Shown here one piece after another: positions 11,857 to 22,942 of a stretch of DNA of 64,000 bases. The notes under the pieces are model-generated. The model was not told where the DNA came from. It was given only the letters and a program-made list of their open reading frames with translations, and did no database searches. The first letter of the stretch is position 1; every line of letters starts with the position of its first letter. The DNA lies in assembly GCF_048128805.1 (NCBI RefSeq), contig NC_136016.1:9118501-9182500 (forward strand), written 5' to 3'. The stretch comes from Centroberyx gerrardi (lineage: Eukaryota > Chordata > Actinopteri > Beryciformes > Berycidae). Made by a program: the position numbers and the translations under genes.

Positions 11857-14800
11857 ACTCTCGCTCTCTCTCCTGTGCAGCTGCCGTGGAAGTCTCTGAC
11901 CAGTATCATAGAGTACTACTACATGTGGAAGACCACAGACAGATATGTGCAACAGGTGAGATTAATTTATTTAGATTCCAAAATGTATTCTCCCATAAGG
12001 GAAGATTTGGTTTGCAGAAAGGGTTTACAGTAAAAACACAATTTAAAAAAAAAACCCACAAATGACAACATAAACCAAATCGATGAACATCAGATAAAAG
12101 ACATTTTATCTGACTCAAGACATTGAGTCAAAATCAGTGCATCAATCACATCAGTGCAAAATACGATACACCATTTGTGAGCAAATTAAGAAATCTAATC
12201 CCAGTGCAGTAATTAAGATTAAAATTAATTATTCAAGTGTAGACAGAGTTTCCTTGACAACAGAGATGTTTGTTGACCGAGGGACTAGCACTGACAAAAG
12301 TCACTCTGGATAAGAGTGTCAGTGAAATACAGTATGTAAAATGTAAATGTAAGAATTCCCGTTGTCCCATGTCACCCCATAAATGGTTATCCATCTATAA
12401 ATCATGACTCAACCTCATAGACCTTAAGGAGTCTGACAACAAAGGGTTAAAACCTTCCGTGCCAAAGGATTATTCATGTGATGAAATATAAATCAACTTT
12501 ATGGATTTTCTATGATAGCTGGGTGGAAAACTATCACATGACGGGAAGAAAGGAACCGACCCGCTTGTTTGAACTGCAGTCAGTGGGGCATTTAATGATT
12601 ATCTTTGTAATCCAACAGTCACGTTTTCACGCCGCCTACCGGCATGGCGTCTAAGGGGATTTGTATGAATATGTGTATATGATTTTGTTTGTATTAGCGT
12701 GGTCTCCTAAACCCCTCCACTGTGTCTGTTTCTCTCCTAACAGAAGAGACTGAAGGCAGCAGAGGCAGAGAGCAAACTGAAGCAGGTTTACATCCCCACA
12801 TAGTAAGTGATTTTACTGCAGATTGTTTTATTCTGCTGCCAGAGTTCTACTGTCAGTATTATTGCAGTCTACTTGGCGGCTGCGAGCTGAAATTACTTCT
12901 GCATATTTAATGTGTCTTAAGCCCTTGCAGAAGGCAGGTGGGTAATTAGTCTGTTTCTTAAACCTCTCCCTCTTCTCTCCGACAGTAACAAGCCCAACCC
13001 CAACCAGATCTCAATGACCAATGGGAAGATGGCAACAGTAAACGGGGCGGGGCCGGGGGCCTACCACGCAGCAGGCGGGGGCAGAGCCTGCGAGAGCTGC
13101 TACAGTGAGTTGTGTGTGTGTGTGTGTTTGTTTTAGCATGGCACGTGTGAGAGAAATTAAGTAGCAAGAGTAGTGAACAAACATGATTTCATCATCATTT
13201 AGTAGTGAAGGAGAATATGAACAAAAATCAGAATTAACCAGCTAACGGATTCTATTAAGCTCTCCCATGGGTTTCTGAGACTAGAGGAAGTGCACCCCTT
13301 CTAATTTGACCATCACCACTAATGTATCTTGGCTGTCGCCACTAATCCAGGGATCAATACTCCCCTTCCTTTCACCATCCACTCTGCATCTCCTTCATCT
13401 CCCCCCACCCCCCACCCTCCATCCATCCTCTCTAGATGTCTTATTGACCCACTGTAGTTACTGATCTCCACCTATCAACAGTAGGGATCTAGAGTGTCGT
13501 TTCGGGAGAGACTTGAGGGGACAGTGAAAGAGAGATTGAGGTGTTTTTTTGGACTATTTTCCCCTGCATTGCCTCTAACCAGCCGTCGTGCGTGTCCTAT
13601 GTTAACAGCCATGCAATCGGCCCAGTGGTACTCGTGGGGGCCTCCCAACATGCAGTGCCGCCTGTGCGTGTCCTGCTGGATGTACTGGAAGAAGTACGGC
13701 GGCCTGAAGATGCCTAGCAGAGCGGAGGGGCCAGAGGAACAGACTTCCCCTAGTCCTGCAAGCACTGTAAGTTCCCTCAGAGGCACAGACCTAAAACACA
13801 AGGGATGTTGGGAAAGGGTAAATCCATATAAATCGTGCCTGCAGGTCCTGAAAACATCAATGTCTTGAATCATCTGAACCCATGGCCTTAAAGGTCTTGA
13901 TTACAGTTTCAATTTTGAATTTTCAATCTTGAATTTATTTTTCTGAGGTCTTAACGTTGAGGCTTCTTTGTGCGCTGTTTTTCCAGCGAGCAGAGTAAAG
14001 ACACAAATATTAAATATCAAATATTATAATATTATCAAATATTAAACCGGTGCCAGACAGAAAAATTAAGCATAAAACAAAAGTAGAATCCGCACACTGC
14101 AGGTTGCTCCCGGGTGTGTGAATTTATTAACACCTGCACAGGTGACGATTTGAGCTCACTGTTTTTCCAGTGAGGAAACAGGCGAGTCACACAGACCTTT
14201 GTTCTGATATATCTACAGTTGTTTTCATGTTTATTTCAAATATCGAATTGGTCTTGTATTTCATTCTAACTGGCATTAAAAGCTTACACGGGGCAGGGAA
14301 GACACCCTGTAAATGTAGTTTACCTTTTTGTGCTGATGTAAATCTGACAGATTTATACTACATGTTATAGTAGTAGCAGTAATAGTAGTAGTGGGAATAG
14401 TAGTATAAGAATATAAGTTGCATAAAAAGAGGATATTTTCAAGGAAATAAACCAAACAAATAAATATTATGCCATGTGTCTATTTTTCCAGTACAGAACT
14501 TGGGTGTACTAAGTGTGGGTATAGCCTTGTAGAAAGCTCCATTATGGGTGTGGAGATCTTTACTTTTTTAGGAATGATTTGCAGGTCTTTGATACAGCCT
14601 GTACTGTCTGACTGCTTAAAATTAATTTTAAATGTAGCTGTAAAATGTTTGTTTATATTTGTAGACATCATGGTGTAATACAGACTGTAATTTTAGTGAT
14701 GGGATGAGAGTGGTGAACAGATTTTTTTTATTGTCAGTTTAACTGTATCCAATTTCCCATCCCCCCCCTCTCTGTCCCTCCCTCCTTCCCAGGAGCCTCG

Positions 14801-17800
14801 TTCGCGGGGTCATGCCCCTCGCCAGTCCAGCCACATGGTGCCGGTGCGCAACAGTGGCAGCCCCAAGTCCTCCATGAAGACCAAGCAGGCCTTCCTGCTG
14901 CAGGCCACCCGCCTCACCAAGCTGGCCCGGCACATGTGCCGTGACATCATCAGGCTGCGCCGTGCTGCGCGCCGACCCTTTGTCCCCATTAACTGTGGGG
15001 CCATAAAGGCAGAGTGTAAGAGCTCTTTCAATTCCTCCTAACTTCTGCCACGTGGACACACACGCTTGCAGACACAACAGATACATCTGCACACATACAG
15101 AACCACACACATACAAACACACACACACCACACACTCACACCACCCCCTCCTCACCCTGACTGCCCCCTCATCAACCCCCATCTCTGCCCATCTCTGGTC
15201 TATCCCCTCCACCCCCTGTCTGTCTCTCTTTCTGTTTTTATTATTATTGTTATATTATTATTATTATTTTGGTTTTTGTATTCTCCCACCCCCTGTTTCC
15301 AATAAAGACTGCCTGTCCTCATAAGTATGAGTTTTGATCATCTTTTCATTTGTGTTTTTGTTGTTTTTTTCTGTTCTGTTACGGTTTTAAATCACTGTGA
15401 ACCAAAAGCCATCGTTGCAGTTCTACTCAGACATTTCTTGGTAAATAGGGCTATTCCACATGAGCACGCCTACACACACACACACAATGCATACACTCAC
15501 ACTTTCAAACCACAAACAGATTTGATGCTGTTCCTGTTATTAACAAGTAGATTCTAGTAGGAACCCATAGAACCCATATTCTACTCTGAGCCGTATATTT
15601 GCTAAAGTTAGATGTAGAGGAAATGTATTTTACTAAGAGAAGCTCTATTTTGCACGGCACCCCTGGCGGGGCTCGCCCACTCAATGCTGTCATGGCTGAA
15701 TGAGTTGTTTCAGCCAGGAATGTTTCACCCTATCAGGTTCAGGATGATTGCCTATTGTAGACCTGAACCTCAGCTAGGCTGCAGTGTGTTTGCCATGCTA
15801 TTTCTTTTAGTTTATTTTGATTTGTGATCCATTTTGTGTGCACTTTTTCCCGCAGCTAATAGTGTGTGTATTGTGTGAGTGTGTTAGACAAGGTGAATTG
15901 TTTGTGTTTGACCACTTGGCTTGTTAAAGAGCTAGACAAGATTTGGACTGAGAAAACTTGAAAGAAGGGAGGTTCAGGCTGAAGAGAAGACATTGACTTG
16001 TCAGGCACAAAGAATAGCTGGCTGCTCTTGACCTGTGTGCTGGTGGCTGCATCGCCTCTGTAGACTAGGCTCGGCACATGCAGGACTCATGGACTGGACC
16101 AGATCCCCTTGATCACTCATAATCAGTTAACGGTCCCTTGTCACACCATTCATTCATTCATTCAGCTATTTTCTTGTGTTCAAGTCTATTCATAGTGTGA
16201 ATCCATCCAGTTTCCCCCATCCATCTGGTAAACCCTGACCACATGCTCATACAGTATAGGCTACATACTGTATTATGGATGGGATTCGCCATACAGAGCC
16301 ATTCTCCCTCCTTCTTCTTCTTTGCCTCTTCCTTTTCTAACGGTTGTTGCAATATTCTCATCTCATCCTCTACCTCTTTTGCTCTCTTTCTTTCATCACT
16401 GTGTGAACGTGAGAGTAGTCCTCCAATAAAGTCACACCTGAAACCATCTTCTCTGAGTCCTTGTGCTTCATGTGTCTGTGTATCTGTCCATCAACTCCAC
16501 CACACTCACTGATTGGCCGGTGAGCCCAGACGACCCGCCAAGGCACGCCTCCCCCAGCATGGACTCAACCTTCAGTGCCTGTTGCCATTAAGCCCTCACA
16601 TTCTGTTACGTGTGTGTGTGTGTTTACAGTGTGCTTTTTGGATGTGTGCGCATGTAAGCATGTACTGACATCTGTATGTGCATGGGTGTGTGTGAGGAAA
16701 CTATTATTCAGTGGTCATGCCATCTCCAATAGCAAGTTAGCACATTAACAAAAGTGACTCACTGACTTGCATTGACTCATTGCGTTGTTGCTCTGAGTTA
16801 ATTTAAAAACATGAGGTAGGACAATGAATAAGTCATTTTCATTAACAAAGAATCTATGTGTGAGAGTGTCATTGCACAGAGCACATGAAAATTGCCTTAA
16901 TTAGACCAGCAGTCAAAACTGATTTCATGAAGACTTTTACCAGCCCAATGACATCATCTTTGTTTCTCATTGTATGATTCTGCAGTCGTGTTTAGCACTG
17001 TTTACTATTCTTGGTCAGTCAGTAGTTCAGTAGACAGGGAGTTGATGCAGTCTATGAGACACTGTGCACTGGCTAGTAAATGTGATGTGTGTGTGTGTGT
17101 GTGTTTGGTTTAGATATGTTAAGGGTGTCGGAAGGGCAGGGGACTCGACTGCCAAAAACCAGAGCCGCCCCAAGGAGCACTTTGACCAGTGTTCTGCAGT
17201 TCCTAGGTAAATCACACTGTGGTAATACACACACAATCAATGTTTGGGCTGTAACGCTTGACCGTAATCAATCTCATTTTATACCGTGTCCTGAATGGAA
17301 GTGCTATGAGGTGATTTGTTGGGAACACCCTGACCAGCATAGCCAGTAGCCTGAAGGTGCTGTTTTGGATTGATCTTAGAGATTTGGCAGTTGATGGATC
17401 TGCTGTGTGGTCTCTGTTGCAGAGTCCCGTCCGGCGGCCCACGCCCCGCGCTCCCACCGCACCCCCGGCCTGCAGGCCCCTCCCCCCCGACGCCTCCTCT
17501 CCTCGCTCCCGCACGGACCCCACGGCATGCTGGGAAAGCGCAGCTACCACCACCACAGCAGGGCCGAGCCGGAGAGACGCTCGGGTACACACACACACAC
17601 ACACACACACATTCCTTGCTTTCCATTCCATTTCAAAAGTAATGTTAACTTATTACTTCCTGGGAGCAGTAATTTGGTATGCTACTCGTATTACTTTTAA
17701 GTTACACTCCCCCAAAATTGGTAATTGCATCCTCTCTTACCTTCAGAAACAGGGATAACTCAATTACCTCCCCTGTAAATGATCAGGGGGTCCAAATAGC

Positions 17801-20800
17801 TTTGATGTCCAATGTTCCTGTCACCCTTTTGCTTGATAAAATCAGATTAGTGGGAATACACCCGAGGATGGTAAACTTTTCTGCCATTTCCAAATAGTTT
17901 GTGTGAGAGGATGACAACTAATTCTAATGAAAACAAATCAGTGGATGGAGGTAATGCAGATAATTTGGATGGTTCAACTTCAATCTGATATTTAGAGGAG
18001 GTGATGACACAAGACTTGGTAACTGTACTATGTTTCCTGATATTGAGAGAGTCATTTGTTACAATACTTGTTACAGGGAAGAGTAATACTATTATTGAAA
18101 CCACCCAACACTATTTATAAATGACACTCAGATTCCCTCATGCTTTCTCTCCTTGCTGTGGCTTCTTTTGCAGAGAACCCCGGCTCCACAGGTGGACCCG
18201 TCCTGGTAGGTATCTCACAACTCACAAGCTCTTTTTTTTTTTAAATCAATCCTCCACATCAACTACATGCCCGCTGATTGTAATCAACTGATAATAGACT
18301 GGCTTCTCGCAGCACAATGGCCGCAGCAGCAGCAGCGGCAACGCCCGGGGCGGAGTGATGATGCGCAAGAGACGCCCCAACTGGATCGACGCCCCCGACG
18401 ACAGCTTCTTCCTCGTCACCCGGGAGACCAGGTAAGCACGGCTGACCCCGCTCCGCCCTGTGATTGGCTGACTGTGTGTGGGAATGGAAAGCAATCGATG
18501 CTGAAAGCTGAATGACAGCGCACCGCAGCGATGGGAGCTGTGACCGAGCAAGCTTTGACAGCAGACTGCAGAGAGGAGAATACTGAGTTATCTTTGCCCT
18601 GTGGTTATTTAGGCAGCTGTAGGTCCCGTGGGTAGGCAGGTAGACATCAAACTGTTTCTTCATAGTATAGTGCAGGCTGACGAATGGGACTCCACAGGTC
18701 ACTATGGTGCTAAAGCACGCACGCACACGCAAGCCAACGCACACAAGCACTTTTATCAGATAATAAAGCACACAGGGAATAAACAAGTGCATGGGAACAT
18801 GGGACCACTGACCCACTGATCCATCTAGCGCCCTGTTTCATTCTGGGTCAGTGGAATATGTTTGCACTTCCTGTGAGTGACTGGCTGCTTGTCTCATTTC
18901 AGAAATGCAGCCCTTAGACATCTCCTGACGGTAAGCCCCCTTCCCCTTACACACATACATCTACACACACACACACACATACACACATATACACACATCC
19001 ACACGCAGACACAACGCAACATGTCACCTACACGCACAATTCTCTCAAAATTCACGCACAAGCAGAAAACAGAGATTGGCCGGCCTGGGAAAACCTGTGG
19101 AGTCTCATTCTCATCGTGCAGTCAGTTTGTAGCTTGCTTCTGCCATCTCATCTTGTCATGTGTTAGAATGCAAAGCCCCTCCTGCAGACACGCACACACA
19201 CACCCATTCCAATTTCTGAGCTCCTCCGAAAACAGCTCACCACAGAGCGTGATGCAGCAGCATCTCCAGCAGCATCTCCAGCAGTCCCGAAGTGGCAGAG
19301 AAGGAATCAGCGCAGGGATGCTCCTTTCAAATGGCTAGAAACAGGTGGTACCCCTCTTTTCCCTTGTAAACCAAGGATTTGCTTGAGATTGCAACAAAGG
19401 TACCAAATTTTGAAAATGCTGTGTTATGCTATGTTATAGCTGTGTTAATGTCTTAATAATCCCAAATTGACAGCAGGTTACTCACATTCATAATACGGTC
19501 CGTCGCTTATTACAAACACTAGCCATCATCACATACTTTGTTGTAGACATGGATAAAGGAATGATAGGGAAAGCTGGGGGGTGAGTCGCTTTTCAGACAC
19601 ACACACGCACACGCACGCATGCACACACACACACACATACACAATCTCTCTTTCTCTCTCTCTCTAACACACACACACGCACATGGACACACACTCTCTC
19701 TCTCACACACATGCGTGCGCACACACAGACGCAAGTGTGCACAGCCACATGTGAGGGAGAAAGATGTTCCTCCATTAACGCCGTGTCTAAATGAACCATG
19801 GCACTCGGCCCTCACAGCCGCCCTCGGACCGCCGGGCTAAAATTAGAGCAGTTAACTGGCGCAGATGGGCCAGAGAGGAGCCAGGCACCGCTGGGCCCTG
19901 AGTGGAAATATCATTACCACATTAGCCATGGCTGCACTCTTATGGATCACTCACTTACCACCAGGATCAACATGGGTGAGAGGGAGAGGGAGATAGAGAG
20001 AGAGAGATACAGTAGCACCGTTCTCACTGCCATACCCTTTCCATTATAGTGTTACGCTGCTATCTGCTTTCCCAGTAGAGAACGATAAGATGCTTTGTTC
20101 AAATAAAAGATGGAATAACATGTTAATGGATCTCCTCTGATAGGCAGGCACCAATGACAGACGATGGGAATGTTCCATTCTCTCTCTCTCCCTGTCTCTC
20201 TCTCTCTCTTTCTCTCCCCCAGTGTGATGCAGAAAACAATATCTGACAGAGCAGAGAGGAGTGGGTTACTAGCGGTATTCGGGGGGGTGAGGGGGGGCAG
20301 GGAAGAGGGAACAGAGGAGGGGGGGGGATTAACCAGAAAGTGGAGATATAAGATTCTCAGAAGATGAAGTTCAAGAGTTGAACAAAGCAGTCGGAAAAAA
20401 AGAGAGAAAATCAGTCATAGCAAAGACAATGAGACAGAAAGAGACAGAAAGAGAGACAGGGAAGAGAGAGAGAGATGTAAATGAGACTGCTTGATATGTT
20501 TTGGCGTGGATCTACATGTTTTTCTTCCTCCCGACAGTCAGCTGAACAGACAGTCGACAGCAGAGCTTTAGATAGTGTGCGACCAGAGTTACATCTGTGC
20601 TGTTCTGCTGCGTTTTATCTGTTCTGCTCCATCATTAACTCTAAGTGAGAATAAATGTCTTGCTCGTGGACAATCATTCTTAGGGTACATTGTGTTCGAG
20701 AACAACGTGTGTGTGTGTGTGTGTGCGTGTGTGTGCGCAGCCCTTGAATGTAAAATTTATGAGTGTTGCATACACTTACACGTACGGGCACGCACGCACA

Positions 20801-22942
20801 CACACACACACACACACACACATGTACAGAGTCTATATGAGCCTGTTCTAACACTATTACAGCAGGGAACTGATGTGTTTTTTTGTGCCGGCAAAAGAAA
20901 AACAACCCTGGTGCTGGTGAAGGAGGGATATAGAGAGAGGGGAAAGGAAAGAATATAATCAGGTTTTTGCTGTATATTAAGCCTGAAAGTGTTTTTTCTG
21001 ACCACCTAAAGGAAAATATGGATAACCACTGATACATTTTGGTTATTTATCTCGCATTTGTCTCCAAATGAATTCCATTAGTGCCTTGTCCAACACTTGT
21101 GAGTGTGTCCCACTGGACTTAGGTTTATTACTAGTGGTTGCTGTGGGCTGTGAGAGAGCGTCCCTGTTACAGCATAAAGCCCACCGCAGTCAGGATGTTA
21201 CCACATACGTCCCTTTAAAAGCTGTAAAATACCTTTAGAGCTGCTACTTTCTCTTGCCTGACACCATTGATATATATTAGTAATTCTCTGATACTGTCTG
21301 ATACTAAGTGTTGCACTCCACTTCCCTGTAACACCGTGAAATTAGAAAAAGTGGTTATCGCTAATGACTTATTCAGGGGCCTGGAACCAGACAAATTGTT
21401 GCCTTCAGTCGTTGTAATCTTCTGCTTGCACCAAAGAATTTGGACCAACTTTAAATTCAAAATCTGCTCTCCATATGTGTTTCTTCATCTTATGTGTCAG
21501 ACAGTGCCAGTGAGGGTTACCAACACTTTGACCTGACAGAGCTAGTCTTTGTCTGAATACAGGCCAGTATGTCTGACAAAAACAGTTTTTTGCCTACACT
21601 ACAAAGGCAAGTGTTAATCCATAATGACAACATTTTTACACCCACATTCAAGTGATTATGTGGGAAATTCAGCCTAACTTTACCCAAGCCCAGCAAGTCC
21701 AGGTGGGCTCATTGAGTTTAAGCATCACTGTCAAACTCCAGCCAAACAATTGATATACTTAGGAAATAAATGCAGCCTCTGCTGTTTGTTCCTTTTGGCA
21801 TCCATTCTACTGCGGGCTGTGGCTGGGAAGTGAAGAGCCTGTAGGTGGCTCCACCAGTCAGAAGTAATGTACACTAGCATCAAGCCAGGAGTCGGCTGAA
21901 CCTTCCCTAAAACACTTTAACACTACCAACAAACAGCTTTTGGCAATTTGGCAATGCACCTTGCATTTCTGGGCCCATTTTGTTGTTTGGTGGTGTATTT
22001 TCCTTATTCCTGTGGGTAACTGGCCAAACATAGACTTTTCAAATTTTTCAACTATCTAAAACATCAACGGTAAATGTCAGGTGTCAGTCCCTCAGAATCC
22101 CTCAGAAGGCTTCTGTCTAGACTTGTTTTGCACTGATGTTCAACAATCATGCAGTGAGAAATCCATCGTAGAAGAGGCAGAGAGACCAATTTCTCCACTG
22201 ACAGCAGCCTCAATAGACCAGAATGAAATGCAGCCACAATATTGAATATTGAGTAAAGGACGTGACTCTTGTTTTCTCTTAAGTTGAAAAACTCTCTCTA
22301 TTGCTCTTACTATACTAACAATATTGCTGTCGCTCTCTCCACATAAACATATATCCTCATACACATACAGTATAACCTACAGCTGAATGCCACAAGTTCA
22401 TGTCTGTTCTCTGGGAGTTGTGGAAAGTTATTCTGGGAAATGTAGGAATCCGCTAACACAAGGTTGAGGGCAAGTGGTAAGAAAATTACAACACTTCATC
22501 ATAAAATAACTCCTGGAAGGCCCTGAACATCACAAAGTGGTGATACTGTGTGTCACAGTGTAAGAGTATCCGAGGGCGGGTTTTTCCTTTAACTCCCTAA
22601 TTTGCGCTTTTACTGGTATTGGATTTGCATTAGTGTGTGTTGGGTGTGGCCGCGACTGCAACATTCCCCCGCTCTGTTGAGACACCCCTCCCCCCTCGCC
22701 CCCTCCTGGGCAAACTGACCCCTCCACCCCTCTTCCCTCACTAAACGTCCTGTCTTGTCTCCCCACCCAGGAGGGCCAGACGGCTGCTGTCCAGGTCCCA
22801 GCTGAGGCGCGCCTGCCGGCAGCCCTGTGAGCAGATCACCCTGCGCAGGGCCTCCCAGGTCCCGCCGCAGGGGCTGGTCCTGGCCCCCCCGCACCCCCAC
22901 CCCAGCCTGAGGATGCGAGGCCCCATCGTCATCCACGACTGA
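2569..22942 (+). CDS. mta3: MTA3, metastasis-associated protein 3 (NuRD subunit), complete gene
   Basis: Nineteen coding exons, all with AG/GT borders and matching phases: 2569-2596, 4762-4829, 6887-6980, 8444-8570, 8744-8807, 9159-9276, 9778-9880, 10413-10512, 10617-10805, 11881-11955, 12744-12802, 12986-13104, 13609-13766, 14793-15015, 17114-17206, 17423-17584, 18174-18205, 18313-18431, 22771-22942. They sum to 2103 nt, or 700 residues plus stop. The order is BAH, ELM2, SANT, GATA zinc finger, then two RBBP4/7-binding basic motifs. MTA proteins scaffold HDAC1/2 and RBBP4/7 in the NuRD histone-deacetylase complex in the nucleus. MTA3 rather than MTA1/2 is indicated by [40 protein letters not shown] and [15 protein letters not shown]. 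The start is the conserved [12 protein letters not shown]. The protein ends RGPIVIHD, like the PIVIED end of MTA1. Human MTA3 as I recall it is shorter (594 residues) with a different tail. Confidence 0.95.
2700..3250. repeat. TAGC/AACGTT motif-rich segment in MTA3 intron 1
   Basis: Short palindromic words such as GCTAGC, TTAGC and TAACGTTAGC recur at irregular spacing just downstream of exon 1. A similar segment follows the PPM1B first exon at 32.5-33.4 kb. This is not a simple tandem repeat. Confidence 0.6.
4501..4640. repeat. SINE/LINE-tail-like fragment
   Basis: The stretch carries the GAAGTGCCTTGCTCAAGG-type core that is widespread in fish retroposons, followed by the usual gap and a pyrimidine-rich end. 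The family cannot be assigned by eye. Confidence 0.45.
4837..4877. repeat. (GT)n microsatellite just after MTA3 exon 2
   Basis: The run starts about 8 bp after the exon 2 donor, so length variation could influence splice-site use. Confidence 0.95.
4880..5690. repeat. Probable interspersed repeat with internal duplication
   Basis: AT-rich DNA resembling a common fish intronic repeat (text like AACTTTCACCAAA and CAACTGAGCAG). Two parts resemble each other: around 5412-5465 and 5583-5633 both read GATGAAGTAT/CATGAAGTAT followed by a block ending in AACTGAATTTTT. No coding capacity is evident. Confidence 0.4.
5720..5830 (+). repeat. tRNA-derived SINE remnant
   Basis: A tRNA-like head can be seen: an A-box-like TAGCTCAA, an anticodon-arm-like stem (TTGCC / GGCAA) and a good B box (GTTGTGAGTTCGAGACCC). 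There is no acceptor-stem pairing, so it is not a functional tRNA gene. Confidence 0.5.
5925..6002. repeat. Degenerate (TCC/TTC)n polypyrimidine tract
   Basis: CCT and CTT triplets form an imperfect homopyrimidine run in MTA3 intron 2. Confidence 0.85.
9159..10512 (+). CDS. mta3: MTA3 exons 6-8, ELM2 domain
   Basis: Residues about 148-258 (finishing in exon 9) form the ELM2 domain, which contacts HDAC1/2. Visible blocks are [13 protein letters not shown], the acidic [39 protein letters not shown] and [18 protein letters not shown]. Exon 7 (9778-9880) and exon 8 (10413-10512) flank an intron that holds a decayed partial copy of exon 7. Confidence 0.93.
10006..10070 (+). pseudogene. Decayed duplicate of the 3' half of MTA3 exon 7 with flanking intron
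   Basis: This intronic stretch closely repeats 9840-9904, which is the end of exon 7 plus the first bases of intron 7. It still reads [14 protein letters not shown] where exon 7 reads [14 protein letters not shown]. The donor is damaged: exon 7 has CACG|GTATGG and the copy has CACGTTATG. No acceptor or first half of the exon is present, so it should not be spliced in. A shorter third match begins near 10068. Confidence 0.85.
10617..11955 (+). CDS. mta3: MTA3 exons 9-10, SANT domain
   Basis: Exon 9 (10617-10805) and exon 10 (11881-11955) encode residues 235-322. The SANT domain is about 265-317: [35 protein letters not shown] and [17 protein letters not shown]. With ELM2 it forms the HDAC-binding and activating module. 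Intron 9 ends in a long (CT)n tract that runs almost to the acceptor at 11880. Confidence 0.95.
10971..11100. mobile_element. Fold-back MITE-like element
   Basis: The two halves are imperfect inverted copies meeting near 11035. The best part is a perfect 15-bp pair (11008-11022 with 11049-11063). The outer ends are GAGTATGCAGG and CCTGCATACTG. No coding sequence. It looks like a known type of short non-autonomous DNA element in fish, but I cannot name the family. Confidence 0.7.
11797..11870. repeat. (CT)n with interspersed CG, at the exon 10 acceptor
   Basis: The run ends about 10 bp before the exon 10 acceptor and probably serves as the polypyrimidine tract. Confidence 0.95.
12275..12352. 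repeat. LINE/SINE 3'-tail remnant
   Basis: The sequence matches the familiar fish retroposon tail pattern (CACTCTGGATAAGAGTGTCAG, then AAATGTAAATGTAA). Confidence 0.55.
12744..13766 (+). CDS. mta3: MTA3 exons 11-13, linker and GATA-type zinc finger
   Basis: Exon 11 (12744-12802) encodes [19 protein letters not shown]. Exon 12 (12986-13104) encodes [14 protein letters not shown] and a glycine-rich spacer. Exons 12-13 join at YT in the GATA-type finger: Cys377-x2-Cys380-x17-Cys398-x2-Cys401 (CESCY ... MQCRLC). [15 protein letters not shown] and [11 protein letters not shown] are near-invariant in MTA proteins. The first cysteine falls at the same residue number as in human MTA3 as I recall it, so the first 380 residues contain essentially no net insertion or deletion. 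Confidence 0.95.
14793..15015 (+). CDS. mta3: MTA3 exon 14, first RBBP4/7-binding region
   Basis: Residues 435-508. The basic motif [14 protein letters not shown] (about 488-501) matches the helix-plus-arginine motif by which MTA proteins bind RBBP4/7. [19 protein letters not shown] precedes it. The exon ends GCAGAGT|GTAAGA; splicing continues to exon 15, and read-through gives the short isoform. Confidence 0.93.
15016..15325 (+). CDS. mta3: MTA3 alternative end: intronic stop and poly(A) site (short isoform)
   Basis: If the exon 14 donor is not used, translation continues CKSSFNSS and stops at TAA 15039-15041, giving 516 residues. An AATAAA signal at 15301-15306 is followed by a T/GT-rich stretch near 15345-15380, as expected for a cleavage site. 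Mammalian MTA3 has a short isoform of about this length that ends in a similar ECK...NS tail (recalled, not searched). The short form would keep BAH, ELM2, SANT, the zinc finger and the first RBBP motif, and lose the second. Confidence 0.75.
16425..16430 (+). other. Second AATAAA in MTA3 intron 14
   Basis: An AATAAA hexamer lies 1.1 kb beyond the first. It could be a distal site for the short isoform; the context is less convincing. Confidence 0.25.
17114..18205 (+). CDS. mta3: MTA3 exons 15-17, variable C-terminal linker
   Basis: Exon 15 (17114-17206, 93 nt) encodes [17 protein letters not shown] and [10 protein letters not shown]. It is short and diverged, but its phases fit on both sides and it matches the position of the YADRHAE...GYLE segment of mammalian MTA3. 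Exon 16 (17423-17584) is Pro/Arg/His-rich and carries the family motif [10 protein letters not shown]. Exon 17 (18174-18205) is only 32 nt ([11 protein letters not shown]). (CA)n arrays adjoin both exon 15 and exon 16. Confidence 0.85.
18313..22942 (+). CDS. mta3: MTA3 exons 18-19, WIDAPDD block and second RBBP-binding motif
   Basis: Exon 18 (18313-18431) holds the MTA-wide motif [11 protein letters not shown] (residues 625-634) and [10 protein letters not shown] 4.3-kb intron follows. Exon 19 (22771-22942) begins [18 protein letters not shown], aligned with the RKLLSSSETKRAARRP motif of MTA1, and ends RGPIVIHD. The normally conserved AARRP is ACRQP here, which may weaken this second RBBP4/7 contact. 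I rejected a phase-0 join through a 28-nt candidate exon at 18903-18930, because only the direct join gives the conserved end. Confidence 0.9.
18955..19020. repeat. (CA)n-rich tract in MTA3 intron 18
   Basis: CA dinucleotides with TA/TC interruptions. Confidence 0.9.
19597..19735. repeat. Interrupted (CA)n/(CT)n compound microsatellite
   Basis: Alternating CA and CT runs produce several false reading frames on both strands. Confidence 0.95.
20704..20822. repeat. (GT)n then (CA)n pair
   Basis: A GT run and a CA run about 60 bp apart are complementary and could pair as a hairpin. Confidence 0.9.

Noticed and set aside
13475..13873. 132-codon minus-strand frame
   Set aside because: It is antisense to MTA3 exon 13 and its flanks; no homology recognised.
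18259..18816. 185-codon minus-strand frame
   Set aside because: It is antisense to MTA3 exon 18, kept open by GC-rich sequence.
18903..18930. 28-nt piece as a constitutive MTA3 exon
   Set aside because: Including it shifts the frame and removes the conserved C-terminus; joining 18431 to 22771 directly gives the family-typical end. Kept only as a finding.
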